Assembly: GCF_018138715.1 (NCBI RefSeq)
Contig: NZ_JAGSHX010000006.1
Location: 9,300,001-9,364,000 of the forward strand
DNA from: Streptomyces asiaticus
GTDB lineage: Bacteria; Actinomycetota; Actinomycetes; Streptomycetales; Streptomycetaceae
Length of the DNA stretch: 64,000 nucleotides
Reading direction: 5' to 3'
Of this stretch, positions 57,587-64,000 are shown one piece after another. A model generated the notes under the pieces. That model made no database searches, was not told the DNA's origin, and worked only from the letters and a program-made list of their open reading frames with translations. The position numbers and the translations under genes were made by a program. Every line of letters begins with the position of its first letter. Position 1 is the first letter of the stretch.

Positions 57587-58954
57587 GTGCTGAACGGAAA
57601 TGTGTCCTTCTGGTACCGCCAGACCGGCTTCCCCGAACGGCGTCCGCCGCTCGACGGCGACCTCGACACCGATGTGTGCGTCGTGGGCGGGGGCTTCACC
57701 GGGCTGTGGACCGCGTACTACCTCAAACAGGCCGCCCCCGATCTCGACATCACCGTCGTGGAGCGGGAGTTCGCCGGATTCGGCGCCTCGGGGCGGAACG
57801 CCGGCTGGCTCAGCTGCAAGATCGCCGGATCGGCCGGGACCTATGCGAGGAAGCGCGGGCGCGAGGCCGTGATCGCCCTCCAGCGGGAGATGATCCACAC
57901 CGTGGACGAGGTGATCTCGGTGGCCCGTACCGAGGGCATCGACGCCGACATCGTCAAGAGCGGCTATCTCACCGTCGCCCACGGCGCCGCCCAACTGCCC
58001 CGGCTGCGCGCCGCGTACGACCAGCTGCGCCACTGGGGCGGGCAGGACCTGGAGTGGCTGAGCGCACCCCGGCTCGCCGAGCGGCTGCGCCTGGACGGGG
58101 CGCTGGCCGGCTACCACAATCCGCACTGCGCCCGGGTCCACCCGGCCAAGCTGGTGCGCGGCCTGGCCGCAGCGGTGGAGGCGCGGGGCGTGCGGATCCT
58201 GGAGTCCACCCCGGTCACCGCCATCGCCCCCGGCCGGGTCAGCACCCCGTTCGGCACCATCCGCGCGGGCCGGATCGTCCGCGCCACCGAGGGGTTCACC
58301 AGCGGTATCGAGGGCGAGCGGCGCACCTGGCTGCCGATGAACTCCTCGATGATCGTCACCGAGCCGCTCCCCGACGAACTGTGGAAGCGGCTCGGCTGGG
58401 AGGGGCAGGAACTCCTCAGCGACGCCACCCACGCGTACACCTACGGACAGCGCACCGCGGACGGCCGGATCGCCATCGGCGGCCGCGGAGTGCCCTACAA
58501 GTTCGGCTCCCGCACCGACCGGGCGGGGCAGACCAGCGCGGACACCGTGCGTGCCCTGCGGCGGATCCTCACCGGCCTCTTCCCGGACACCGCCGAGGCC
58601 GCCATCGACCACACCTGGTCGGGGGTGCTGGCCGTGCCCCGCGACTGGTGCGCCTCGATCGACTACGACCCGGCCACCGGCGTCGGCTTCGCGGGTGGCT
58701 ACGTCGGCCACGGCGTGGCCGCCACCAACCTCGCCGGGCGCACCCTGAGCGATCTGCTGCTCGGCCACTCCACCGAGCTGACCGCGCTGCCCTGGGTGGG
58801 CCACCGCACCCGGCGCTGGGAGCCCGAACCGTTCCGGTGGCTCGGGGTGCACGGCATGTACGCCGCGTACCGAGCCGCCGACCGCTCGGAGGCCTCCGGC
58901 CGCACCACCACATCGCCCATCGCCCGTTTCGCCGACCGCATATCTGGACGCTGA
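57587..58954 (+). CDS. FAD-dependent amine/amino-acid oxidase (DAO family, OrdL/PuuB-like)
   Basis: A 455-residue flavoprotein. GTG 57587 is preferred because the family usually begins NGNVSFWY; the open frame extends further upstream, and GTG 57602 is possible. FAD motif VCVVGGGFTGLWTAYYLKQ (about residues 28-46), VVEREFAGFGASGRNAGWLS, and the C-terminal GYVGHGVAATNLAGRTLSDLLLG. The look is of the DAO family that oxidises gamma-glutamylputrescine, glycine-like or N-methyl amino acids, with H2O2 release. Two bases separate its stop from the MHS transporter start, so it is co-transcribed with it. The regulator type and the transporters support amine or amino-acid catabolism. Confidence 0.85.
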   Translation: MLNGNVSFWYRQTGFPERRPPLDGDLDTDVCVVGGGFTGLWTAYYLKQAAPDLDITVVEREFAGFGASGRNAGWLSCKIAGSAGTYARKRGREAVIALQREMIHTVDEVISVARTEGIDADIVKSGYLTVAHGAAQLPRLRAAYDQLRHWGGQDLEWLSAPRLAERLRLDGALAGYHNPHCARVHPAKLVRGLAAAVEARGVRILESTPVTAIAPGRVSTPFGTIRAGRIVRATEGFTSGIEGERRTWLPMNSSMIVTEPLPDELWKRLGWEGQELLSDATHAYTYGQRTADGRIAIGGRGVPYKFGSRTDRAGQTSADTVRALRRILTGLFPDTAEAAIDHTWSGVLAVPRDWCASIDYDPATGVGFAGGYVGHGVAATNLAGRTLSDLLLGHSTELTALPWVGHRTRRWEPEPFRWLGVHGMYAAYRAADRSEASGRTTTSPIARFADRISGR

Positions 58955-58956
58955 CC

Positions 58957-60273
58957 ATGAGCAAGCCCACCGCCACCGCCGCGGCCACGGACCGAGCCCC
59001 GGCCACCGACCGCGAGCGGACCGCCCGCAAGGCCGGTTTCGCCTCGTTCATCGGCACCACCGTCGAGTGGTACGACTTCTACATCTACTCCACCGCGTCC
59101 GCGCTCGTCCTCGGGAAGGTCTTCTTCGGCGGCGGCGGTGACACCACCGGCGCGCTGGAGGCGTTCGGCAGCCTGTGGCTCGGCTTCCTCGCCCGGCCGG
59201 TCGGCGGCATCGTCTTCGGCCACCTCGGCGACCGGATCGGCCGGAAGAAGACCCTGGTCACCACGTTGCTGATGATGGGCATCGCCACCACCCTGATCGG
59301 GCTGCTCCCCGGCTACGACGAGGTGGGCGTCGCCGCGCCGATCGCGCTGGTGCTGCTGCGCATGGTGCAGGGCATCGCGGTGGGCGGCGAATGGGGTGGC
59401 GCCGTCCTCATCGCCAGCGAACACGCGCCCAAGGAGAAGGCGCTGTCCTTCGGCGCCTTCGCCCAGCAGGGGTCCCCGGCCGGGTCGATCCTGGCCACCG
59501 GGATGTTCGCGCTGCTCACCCAGTTGCCGGACGACGACTTCGACGCCTGGGGCTGGCGTGTGCCGTTCCTCTTCTCCGCCGTGATGGTGGTCATCGGGCT
59601 GGTGGTGCGCCTCAAGGTCGAGGAGTCCCCGGAGTTCGTCCGGCTGCGCGACGAGAAGCGGGTGGCGAAGGTGCCCCTGCGGGAGCTGATCACCGGTCAC
59701 CCCGGATCCCTCGCGCTCGGTGTGCTCGCCAGCTCCATCGGCATCGCCGCCACGTACTTCATCACCACCTTCGTCCTGTCCTGGTCCACCGACAGCCTCG
59801 GCATGGAGCGCTCCACCATGCTGAACGTGCTGCTCGTCTACAGCGTCCTTCAGTTCATCACCCAGCCCTTCGGGGTGGTGCTGGCCGCCCGTTTCGGCCC
59901 GCGCCGCACCGTGGCGGCCCTGCTGGGCCTCAACTTCCTGCTGGTGCCGGTGATGTACGCCTGTGTCTCGACGACCCAGCCGGTCGTCGTGGGGCTCGGC
60001 ATCTCGCTGCTGGGCATCACCGGCGCGATGAACTACGCGATCCTGGCCGGACTGCTCGCCGCCGCCTTCCCGATCTCGGTGCGCTACACCGGTATCTCCC
60101 TCTCCTACCAGCTGTGCTCGGCGCTCATCGGCGGTACGGCACCCCTGGTCGGCGAGTGGCTGCTGCACTCGACCGGGGGATCGATCGTGCCGGTCGTGAT
60201 CTACCAGATGGTGCTGGTGGCCGTGTCCCTGGTCTGCTCCCTGGCGCTGCTGGGCCGCTCGCGGACGGCGTAG
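58957..60273 (+). CDS. MHS-type MFS symporter (ProP/ShiA-like)
   Basis: A 438-residue membrane protein of the metabolite:H+ symporter branch of the MFS. It has the diagnostic first helix FIGTTVEWYDFYIYSTASAL, motif A variant GHLGDRIGRKKTL, and RMVQGIAVGGEWGGAVLIASEHAP; about twelve hydrophobic helices are present. These carriers import organic acids, betaines or amino-acid-like compounds. It starts 2 bases after the FAD oxidase gene, so it is presumably the importer for the substrate of that enzyme. Confidence 0.92.
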   Translation: MSKPTATAAATDRAPATDRERTARKAGFASFIGTTVEWYDFYIYSTASALVLGKVFFGGGGDTTGALEAFGSLWLGFLARPVGGIVFGHLGDRIGRKKTLVTTLLMMGIATTLIGLLPGYDEVGVAAPIALVLLRMVQGIAVGGEWGGAVLIASEHAPKEKALSFGAFAQQGSPAGSILATGMFALLTQLPDDDFDAWGWRVPFLFSAVMVVIGLVVRLKVEESPEFVRLRDEKRVAKVPLRELITGHPGSLALGVLASSIGIAATYFITTFVLSWSTDSLGMERSTMLNVLLVYSVLQFITQPFGVVLAARFGPRRTVAALLGLNFLLVPVMYACVSTTQPVVVGLGISLLGITGAMNYAILAGLLAAAFPISVRYTGISLSYQLCSALIGGTAPLVGEWLLHSTGGSIVPVVIYQMVLVAVSLVCSLALLGRSRTA

Positions 60274-60286
60274 CCGCGGCCGGGCG

Positions 60287-60326
60287 TTGGCCGAACGGTC
60301 AAAGCCACGGGCGGGTCTTTGGCCGA
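60287..60326 (+). repeat. Spaced direct repeat before the APC permease gene (candidate operator)
   Basis: TTGGCCGA occurs at 60287-60294 and 60319-60326, 32 bases apart (three helical turns). The first copy is within CGTT-GGCCG-AACG. Position between the MHS and APC genes makes it a candidate site for the XRE-cupin regulator or a secondary promoter. Weak evidence. Confidence 0.3.
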
Positions 60327-60403
60327 TGCGTGCACCTCTCCGTCCGCTCCCTTCCGCATCATCAGGGGCCGTACAGCGCGGCGGCGCGGACAAGGGAGGC
60401 AAT

Positions 60404-61879
60404 GTGAACGGTGTGCGAACACAACCGCACGGCCGGCGGGCCCCGGGCCGGGCCACCGGCCCGGTCGGCAGACTGACCCGCCGCCGGGAGGTGGCGGAGC
60501 TGGTCACCGAGGCCGGTGGCGGTCCGCTCCGCCGCACCCTGGGGCTGACCCAGCTCACCCTGCTCAGCGTCGGCGCCACGCTCGGCACCGGGATCTTCGT
60601 GGTGCTCGGCGAGGCGGTGCCCCAGGCGGGCCCGGCGGTGGTGCTCTCCTTCGTCCTCGCCGGGGTCACCGCGCTGTTCTCCGCCCTGTCCTACGCCGAG
60701 CTCGCGGGCATGATCCCGGGCGCCGGGTCCTCGTACAGCTACACCTACGCCACCTTGGGCGAGCTGGTGGCCTGGGTGTGCGGCTGGTGTCTGATCCTCG
60801 AGTACGGGGTCTCCGTGGCGGCGGTCGCGGTCGGCTGGGGCCAGTACGTCAACGAACTGCTCCAGCTGACCATCGGCCGGACCCTGCCCGACGCGCTCGC
60901 CGCCCCACCCGGCGACGGTGGGGTGCTGAACGTCCCCGCCGCCGCCATCGTCGTCCTCGCCATGGTGGTGCTGCTGCGCGGCGCCCGGGAGAGCGCCGTG
61001 GTCAACACCGTGATGGTGGCGGTGAAGCTGGCCGCGCTCGTCATCTTCTGCGCGGTGGCCTTCACCGCCTTCCACGCCGGGAACTTCCGGCCGCTCTTCC
61101 CGCTCGGCACGGCCGGGATGACCGCGGGCGCCTCCTCGCTCTTCTTCTCCTACATCGGCTTCGACGCCGCCTCCACGGCGGGGGAGGAGGCCAAGCACCC
61201 GCAGCGCGATCTGCCGCGCGCCATCGTCCTCTCGCTCGGCCTGGTCACCGCCCTGTACTGCGCGGTGGCGCTGGCGGCGGTCGGCGCGATGCCCTGGCAG
61301 CGGTTCGCGGGCACCGAGGCCACGCTCAGCCAGGTCCTCGTGCGCTCCGTCGGCGGTGGCGAGCTGTGGCCGGTCCTGCTGTCCATCGGCGCCGTCGTCG
61401 CCACCACCAGCGTGGTCCTCACCGTGCAGTACGGGCAGATCCGCATCCTGTTCTCGATGTCCCGCGACGGGCTGGTCCCGGGGCTGTTCTCCAGGGTCCA
61501 CCGGCGCACCGGGGTGCCGCGCGCGGGCACCGTCATCGTCTCCGCCTTCGTCGCCCTCCTCGCCGCGCTCATCCCGCTCGGCGACCTCGCCGACGCCACC
61601 AGCATCGGCACCCTCTTCGCCTTCGCCCTGGTCAACCTGGCCGTGCTGATCCTGCGCCGGCGCACGCCGGACGCGCCACGCAGCTTCCGGGTGCCGCTCG
61701 CACCCGTGACACCCCTGCTGGGCGTGGCCTGCTGCGGGTATGTGATGTACGGGCTGGGGGCCGACACCTGGATCGCCTTCGGCGCCTGGATGGCGGTCGG
61801 ACTCGCGGTCTACGGGCTCTACGGCATCCGGCACTCCACCCTCAACCGCCCCGCCCCCGAACCGGAGACCACCCCATGA
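60404..61879 (+). CDS. APC-superfamily amino acid/polyamine permease
   Basis: A 491-residue membrane protein. GTG 60404 is set by a strong AAGGGAGG ribosome site seven bases upstream. The first helix carries the APC/LeuT-fold unwound motif VGATLGTGIFVVLGEA, followed by AGSSYSYTYATLGELVAWVCGW and FFSYIGFDAASTAGEEAKHPQRDLPRAI, typical of cationic amino acid transporter-like (CAT/YfnA) permeases; about twelve helices. Its TGA overlaps the ATG of the M20 peptidase gene. A second importer in the operon points to uptake of an amino acid or polyamine. Confidence 0.92.
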   Translation: MNGVRTQPHGRRAPGRATGPVGRLTRRREVAELVTEAGGGPLRRTLGLTQLTLLSVGATLGTGIFVVLGEAVPQAGPAVVLSFVLAGVTALFSALSYAELAGMIPGAGSSYSYTYATLGELVAWVCGWCLILEYGVSVAAVAVGWGQYVNELLQLTIGRTLPDALAAPPGDGGVLNVPAAAIVVLAMVVLLRGARESAVVNTVMVAVKLAALVIFCAVAFTAFHAGNFRPLFPLGTAGMTAGASSLFFSYIGFDAASTAGEEAKHPQRDLPRAIVLSLGLVTALYCAVALAAVGAMPWQRFAGTEATLSQVLVRSVGGGELWPVLLSIGAVVATTSVVLTVQYGQIRILFSMSRDGLVPGLFSRVHRRTGVPRAGTVIVSAFVALLAALIPLGDLADATSIGTLFAFALVNLAVLILRRRTPDAPRSFRVPLAPVTPLLGVACCGYVMYGLGADTWIAFGAWMAVGLAVYGLYGIRHSTLNRPAPEPETTP

Positions 61880-62934
61880 CCCCGCTCGATCCCACCGCCG
61901 ATGTGCTCGCGCTCACCCGCGCCCTGGTCGACATCCCCTCGGAAAGCGGCCATGAGGCCCCGCTCGCCGACGCCGTCGAGGGCGCGCTGCGCGCCCTGCC
62001 GTGGCTGACCGTCGAGCGGATCGGCCACTCCGTCGTGGCCCGCAGCCAGCTGGGCCGCGACCGGAGGGTGGTCATCGCCGGGCACCTGGACACCGTCCCG
62101 GCCGCGGACAACCTCCCCTCCCGGCTGGACGGGGGACTGCTCTACGGCCTCGGGGCCTGCGACATGAAGGGCGGTGTCGCGGTCGCCCTCCGGCTCGCGG
62201 CGGCACTCCCCGCGCCCGCGCACGACATCACCTATGTGTTCTACGAATGCGAGGAAGTGGCCGGCGACCGCAATGGCCTGGCCAGGATCGCCGCGGAACG
62301 CCCCGAGCTGGTCCGGGCCGATCTGGCGATCCTCATGGAACCCTCGGACGCCGGTGTCGAGGCGGGCTGCCAGGGTGTGCTGATGGCGGACATCGCCGTA
62401 CGCGGCGAGCGGGCGCACACCGCCCGCGCCTGGAAGGGGGTCAATGCCGCCCACCGCGCCGCGGCCGTTCTGCGGCGCCTGGACGAGCACACCGCCGGGC
62501 GGATCACCATCGACGGGCTGGAGTACCGCGAGGGGCTGAGCGCCGTGGCGGTGCGCGCGGGCGTGGCCGGCAATGTGGTGCCCGATCTGTGCGTCATCAC
62601 GGTCAACCTGCGGTTTGCGCCCAGCCGTTCACCGCGGGAGGCCGAGGCGTACGTGCGCGACCTCTTCCCCGAGTACGAGGTCGAGATCACCGAGAACATC
62701 CCGGGCGCCCTGCCCGGCCTGGACCAGGAAGCGGCCGCCTCGCTCGTGGCGTACCTCGGCGTGGCGCCCCGACCCAAACTGGGCTGGACCGATGTCGCCC
62801 GCTTCGCCGCGCTCGGCACACCGGCGCTCAACTACGGCCCCGGCGACCCGTCACTGGCCCACACCGCGGGCGAGTACGTGCCGGTGGAGCAGTTGCGGCA
62901 GTGCGAGGCGCGGCTCATGGGCTGGCTCGGCTGA
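61876..62934 (+). CDS. M20-family metallopeptidase (DapE/ArgE-like deacylase)
   Basis: A 352-residue zinc hydrolase starting at ATG 61876, overlapping the APC stop by four bases (ATGA). Metal and catalytic residues: H70-L-D72 in VIAGHLDTVP, then a metal-bridging Asp in CDMKGG, the E126-E127 pair in YECEEVAG, and a late LAHTAGE. The sequence looks like actinobacterial succinyl-diaminopimelate desuccinylases. In this operon, next to an amine oxidase and amino-acid transporters and outside any lysine pathway, a role in deacylating an imported N-acyl or gamma-glutamyl compound is at least as likely as lysine/DAP synthesis. Confidence 0.85.
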   Translation: MTPLDPTADVLALTRALVDIPSESGHEAPLADAVEGALRALPWLTVERIGHSVVARSQLGRDRRVVIAGHLDTVPAADNLPSRLDGGLLYGLGACDMKGGVAVALRLAAALPAPAHDITYVFYECEEVAGDRNGLARIAAERPELVRADLAILMEPSDAGVEAGCQGVLMADIAVRGERAHTARAWKGVNAAHRAAAVLRRLDEHTAGRITIDGLEYREGLSAVAVRAGVAGNVVPDLCVITVNLRFAPSRSPREAEAYVRDLFPEYEVEITENIPGALPGLDQEAAASLVAYLGVAPRPKLGWTDVARFAALGTPALNYGPGDPSLAHTAGEYVPVEQLRQCEARLMGWLG

Positions 62935-62978
62935 ATCCGCAGGACAGCCCTGAGCAGGTCGGCGGAGGTCGGCTGCGG

Positions 62979-63085
62979 TTCGAGAGGCGCCCCGAAGGGG
63001 CGCGGGCTGTGCCGATGTGCGGCTCCGCCGCGCGGGCGCGACCAGCCACGATGGCGCTGCGGACGATCGACGGCAGTTCGGGGCA
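62979..63085. repeat. Streptomyces-type intergenic hairpin repeat / bidirectional terminator
   Basis: Contains GCGCCCC-GAA-GGGGCGC (62987-63003), a 7-bp perfect stem, then a second GC-rich part with GCGCGACCAGCCACGATGG and GCTGCGGAC. This combination is a familiar dispersed intergenic element in Streptomyces genomes. It lies between the convergent M20 peptidase and PucR-type genes and should terminate both. Confidence 0.65.
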
Positions 63086-63100
63086 CGTCCAGCAGAGCGC

Positions 63101-64000
63101 TTAGGCGCACGCGCTCCGCAGCCCGGCGAGCGTGCGCAGCTGGAGCCAGAGCACCAGCCGCTCGTCCGGGTCGTCCAGGTCGATGCCCAGCTGCGTCCGC
63201 GCCTGCCGCAGCCGGTAGCGGCAGGTGTTGGGGTGGACGGCCAGCAGCCGCGCCGCCCGCGCCATATCGCATCCGGCGTCCAGCCAGCACACCAGCGTCC
63301 GGGCGTAGTCCGTGCCGTGCCCGGCGTCGTACGCCACGATGTCCCGCCAGGCCCCGGCCGCCAACTCCCGCCGCTCGCCGAGGAGTTCGGTGAGCCGGAG
63401 CAGTACGGCGCGGGCCCGGACCTCCGCCATGGCGGCCACCGTCTCGTCCGGCCCGAGCACCCGCAGCACCAGATCGGCGTCCTCCCGCGAGCCGCGGACC
63501 TCCGCCACCTCCGGCACCACATCGCCGAGACCCGCCCGCACCGGCACCCTCAGCGCCTGCCCCGCGCGGCGCACGATGTCCTCGGCCAGCCGCCGCTGCC
63601 GCTCCCCGGCCCGCCCGTCGGCGACCGGCAGCAGCGCGTACACCACCCCGTCGACCAGCACACAGGCGTGCCGCCCGTACCGGGCCTCGCACTGTAGCCG
63701 GACGAGGTCCAGCAGCCGCAGCGCGGCCTGCTCCCCGTCCGGCGCGCCCGCCGCGCCCTCCAGCGCGAAGGCGGCCACCCGCACCGGTGTGCCGGGGGCG
63801 AGCCCCAGGCGCTCGGCGGCGGTGGCGGGCTCGGCGGTGCCGTCCAGGAGGCGGCGCAGCAGATCGCCGGTCATATGGCGGGACAGCTCCTGTGCCGCCC
63901 GCGCCCGCAGCAGGAGCAGGGCGGCCGTGGAGGCGCCCTGGGCCAGTGCCTCCTCGGCGTCCGGTGCGAGGGTCCCGTCGTCGACGACCCACAGCGAGCC
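63101..64000 (-). CDS. PucR-family regulator (partial, 5' end outside window)
   Basis: The last 299 codons of a gene that enters from the right edge (visible from GSLWVVDDGTLAPDAEEAL). The C-terminal segment is the PucR helix-turn-helix (ARTLVCWLDAGCDMARAARLLAVHPNTCRYRLRQARTQLGIDLDDPDERLVLWLQLRTL), preceded by a GGDEF-like/CdaR central domain (RAGLGDVVPEVAEVRGSREDADLVL). PucR/CdaR proteins activate purine, sugar-acid or amine catabolic genes. Convergent with the transport/oxidase operon and next to it, it may regulate that or genes outside the window. Confidence 0.85.
   Translation of the reverse strand, partial: GSLWVVDDGTLAPDAEEALAQGASTAALLLLRARAAQELSRHMTGDLLRRLLDGTAEPATAAERLGLAPGTPVRVAAFALEGAAGAPDGEQAALRLLDLVRLQCEARYGRHACVLVDGVVYALLPVADGRAGERQRRLAEDIVRRAGQALRVPVRAGLGDVVPEVAEVRGSREDADLVLRVLGPDETVAAMAEVRARAVLLRLTELLGERRELAAGAWRDIVAYDAGHGTDYARTLVCWLDAGCDMARAARLLAVHPNTCRYRLRQARTQLGIDLDDPDERLVLWLQLRTLAGLRSACA

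Noticed and set aside
1..64000. tRNA, rRNA, riboswitch or CRISPR elements
   Set aside because: No cloverleaf-like, rRNA-like or repeat-spacer pattern was recognised by eye in the intergenic regions, though a tRNAscan/Rfam search was not possible.

Overview
The window reads as a chromosomal accessory segment of a Streptomyces-like actinomycete. Nearly all coding sequence is very GC-rich with GC-rich third positions, GTG starts are common, and the families are typical of that group (DUF574 methyltransferases, P450/3Fe-4S ferredoxin pairs, PucR and TetR regulators, a widespread streptomycete intergenic hairpin repeat). About 40 kb in the middle is a nonribosomal peptide synthetase (NRPS) locus on the minus strand.

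Left flank (1-10.4 kb): the 3' end of a HelD/UvrD-like helicase, a secreted GH28-family glycosidase, a small SRPBCC protein, a chimeric decayed stretch (TnpB N-terminus abutting a GH84 C-terminus), an FAD monooxygenase, and an 894-residue protein that joins an F5/8C-like domain to a SUKH (SMI1/KNR4) domain. These are followed by a TetR - cytochrome P450 - [3Fe-4S] ferredoxin unit with a perfect 16-bp operator on the P450 start region, and by a DUF574 SAM-dependent methyltransferase.

NRPS locus (10.5-52.2 kb, possibly to 54.3 kb; all minus strand). In transcription order it holds a stand-alone penicillin-binding-protein-type thioesterase (PBP-TE, SurE family), a 6222-residue NRPS, a 6667-residue NRPS, an MFS exporter and an MbtH protein, ending in a strong hairpin terminator. 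The two NRPSs form ten modules: A-T / C-A-T-E / C-A-T-E / C-A-T-E / C-A-T, then C-A-T-E / C-A-T / C-A-T-E / C-A-T / C-A-T-E. Every C domain that follows an E domain looks DCL and every other one looks LCL, so domain order and protein order agree. There is no cis thioesterase. The last domain is an epimerase, leaving a D-residue at the C-terminus, which is the substrate class released by trans-acting PBP-TEs. The inference is a head-to-tail cyclic decapeptide with six D-residues (positions 2, 3, 4, 6, 8, 10). By-eye specificity codes suggest Val at 3 and 9, Thr at 7, basic residues at 6 and 8, small (Ala-like) residues at 2 and 4, and one shared hydrophobic, perhaps aromatic, residue type at 1, 5 and 10. 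The predicted product is therefore a cationic amphipathic macrocycle. Two secreted proteins (a copper-amine-oxidase-like protein with an altered cofactor motif, and a membrane-anchored partner) lie immediately upstream on the same strand and may be co-transcribed.

Right flank (54.6-64 kb): a Cys-rich helix-hairpin-helix protein translationally coupled to a small membrane protein; an SDR oxidoreductase divergent from its likely TetR regulator, with twin 20-bp palindromes between them; and an XRE-cupin regulator followed by an FAD amine oxidase, MHS-type symporter, APC permease and M20 peptidase. This last group looks like a nitrogen-compound (amino acid or polyamine) uptake and catabolism operon. 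The window ends in the truncated 5' part of a PucR-type regulator. No rRNA, tRNA, CRISPR array or intact mobile element was seen.
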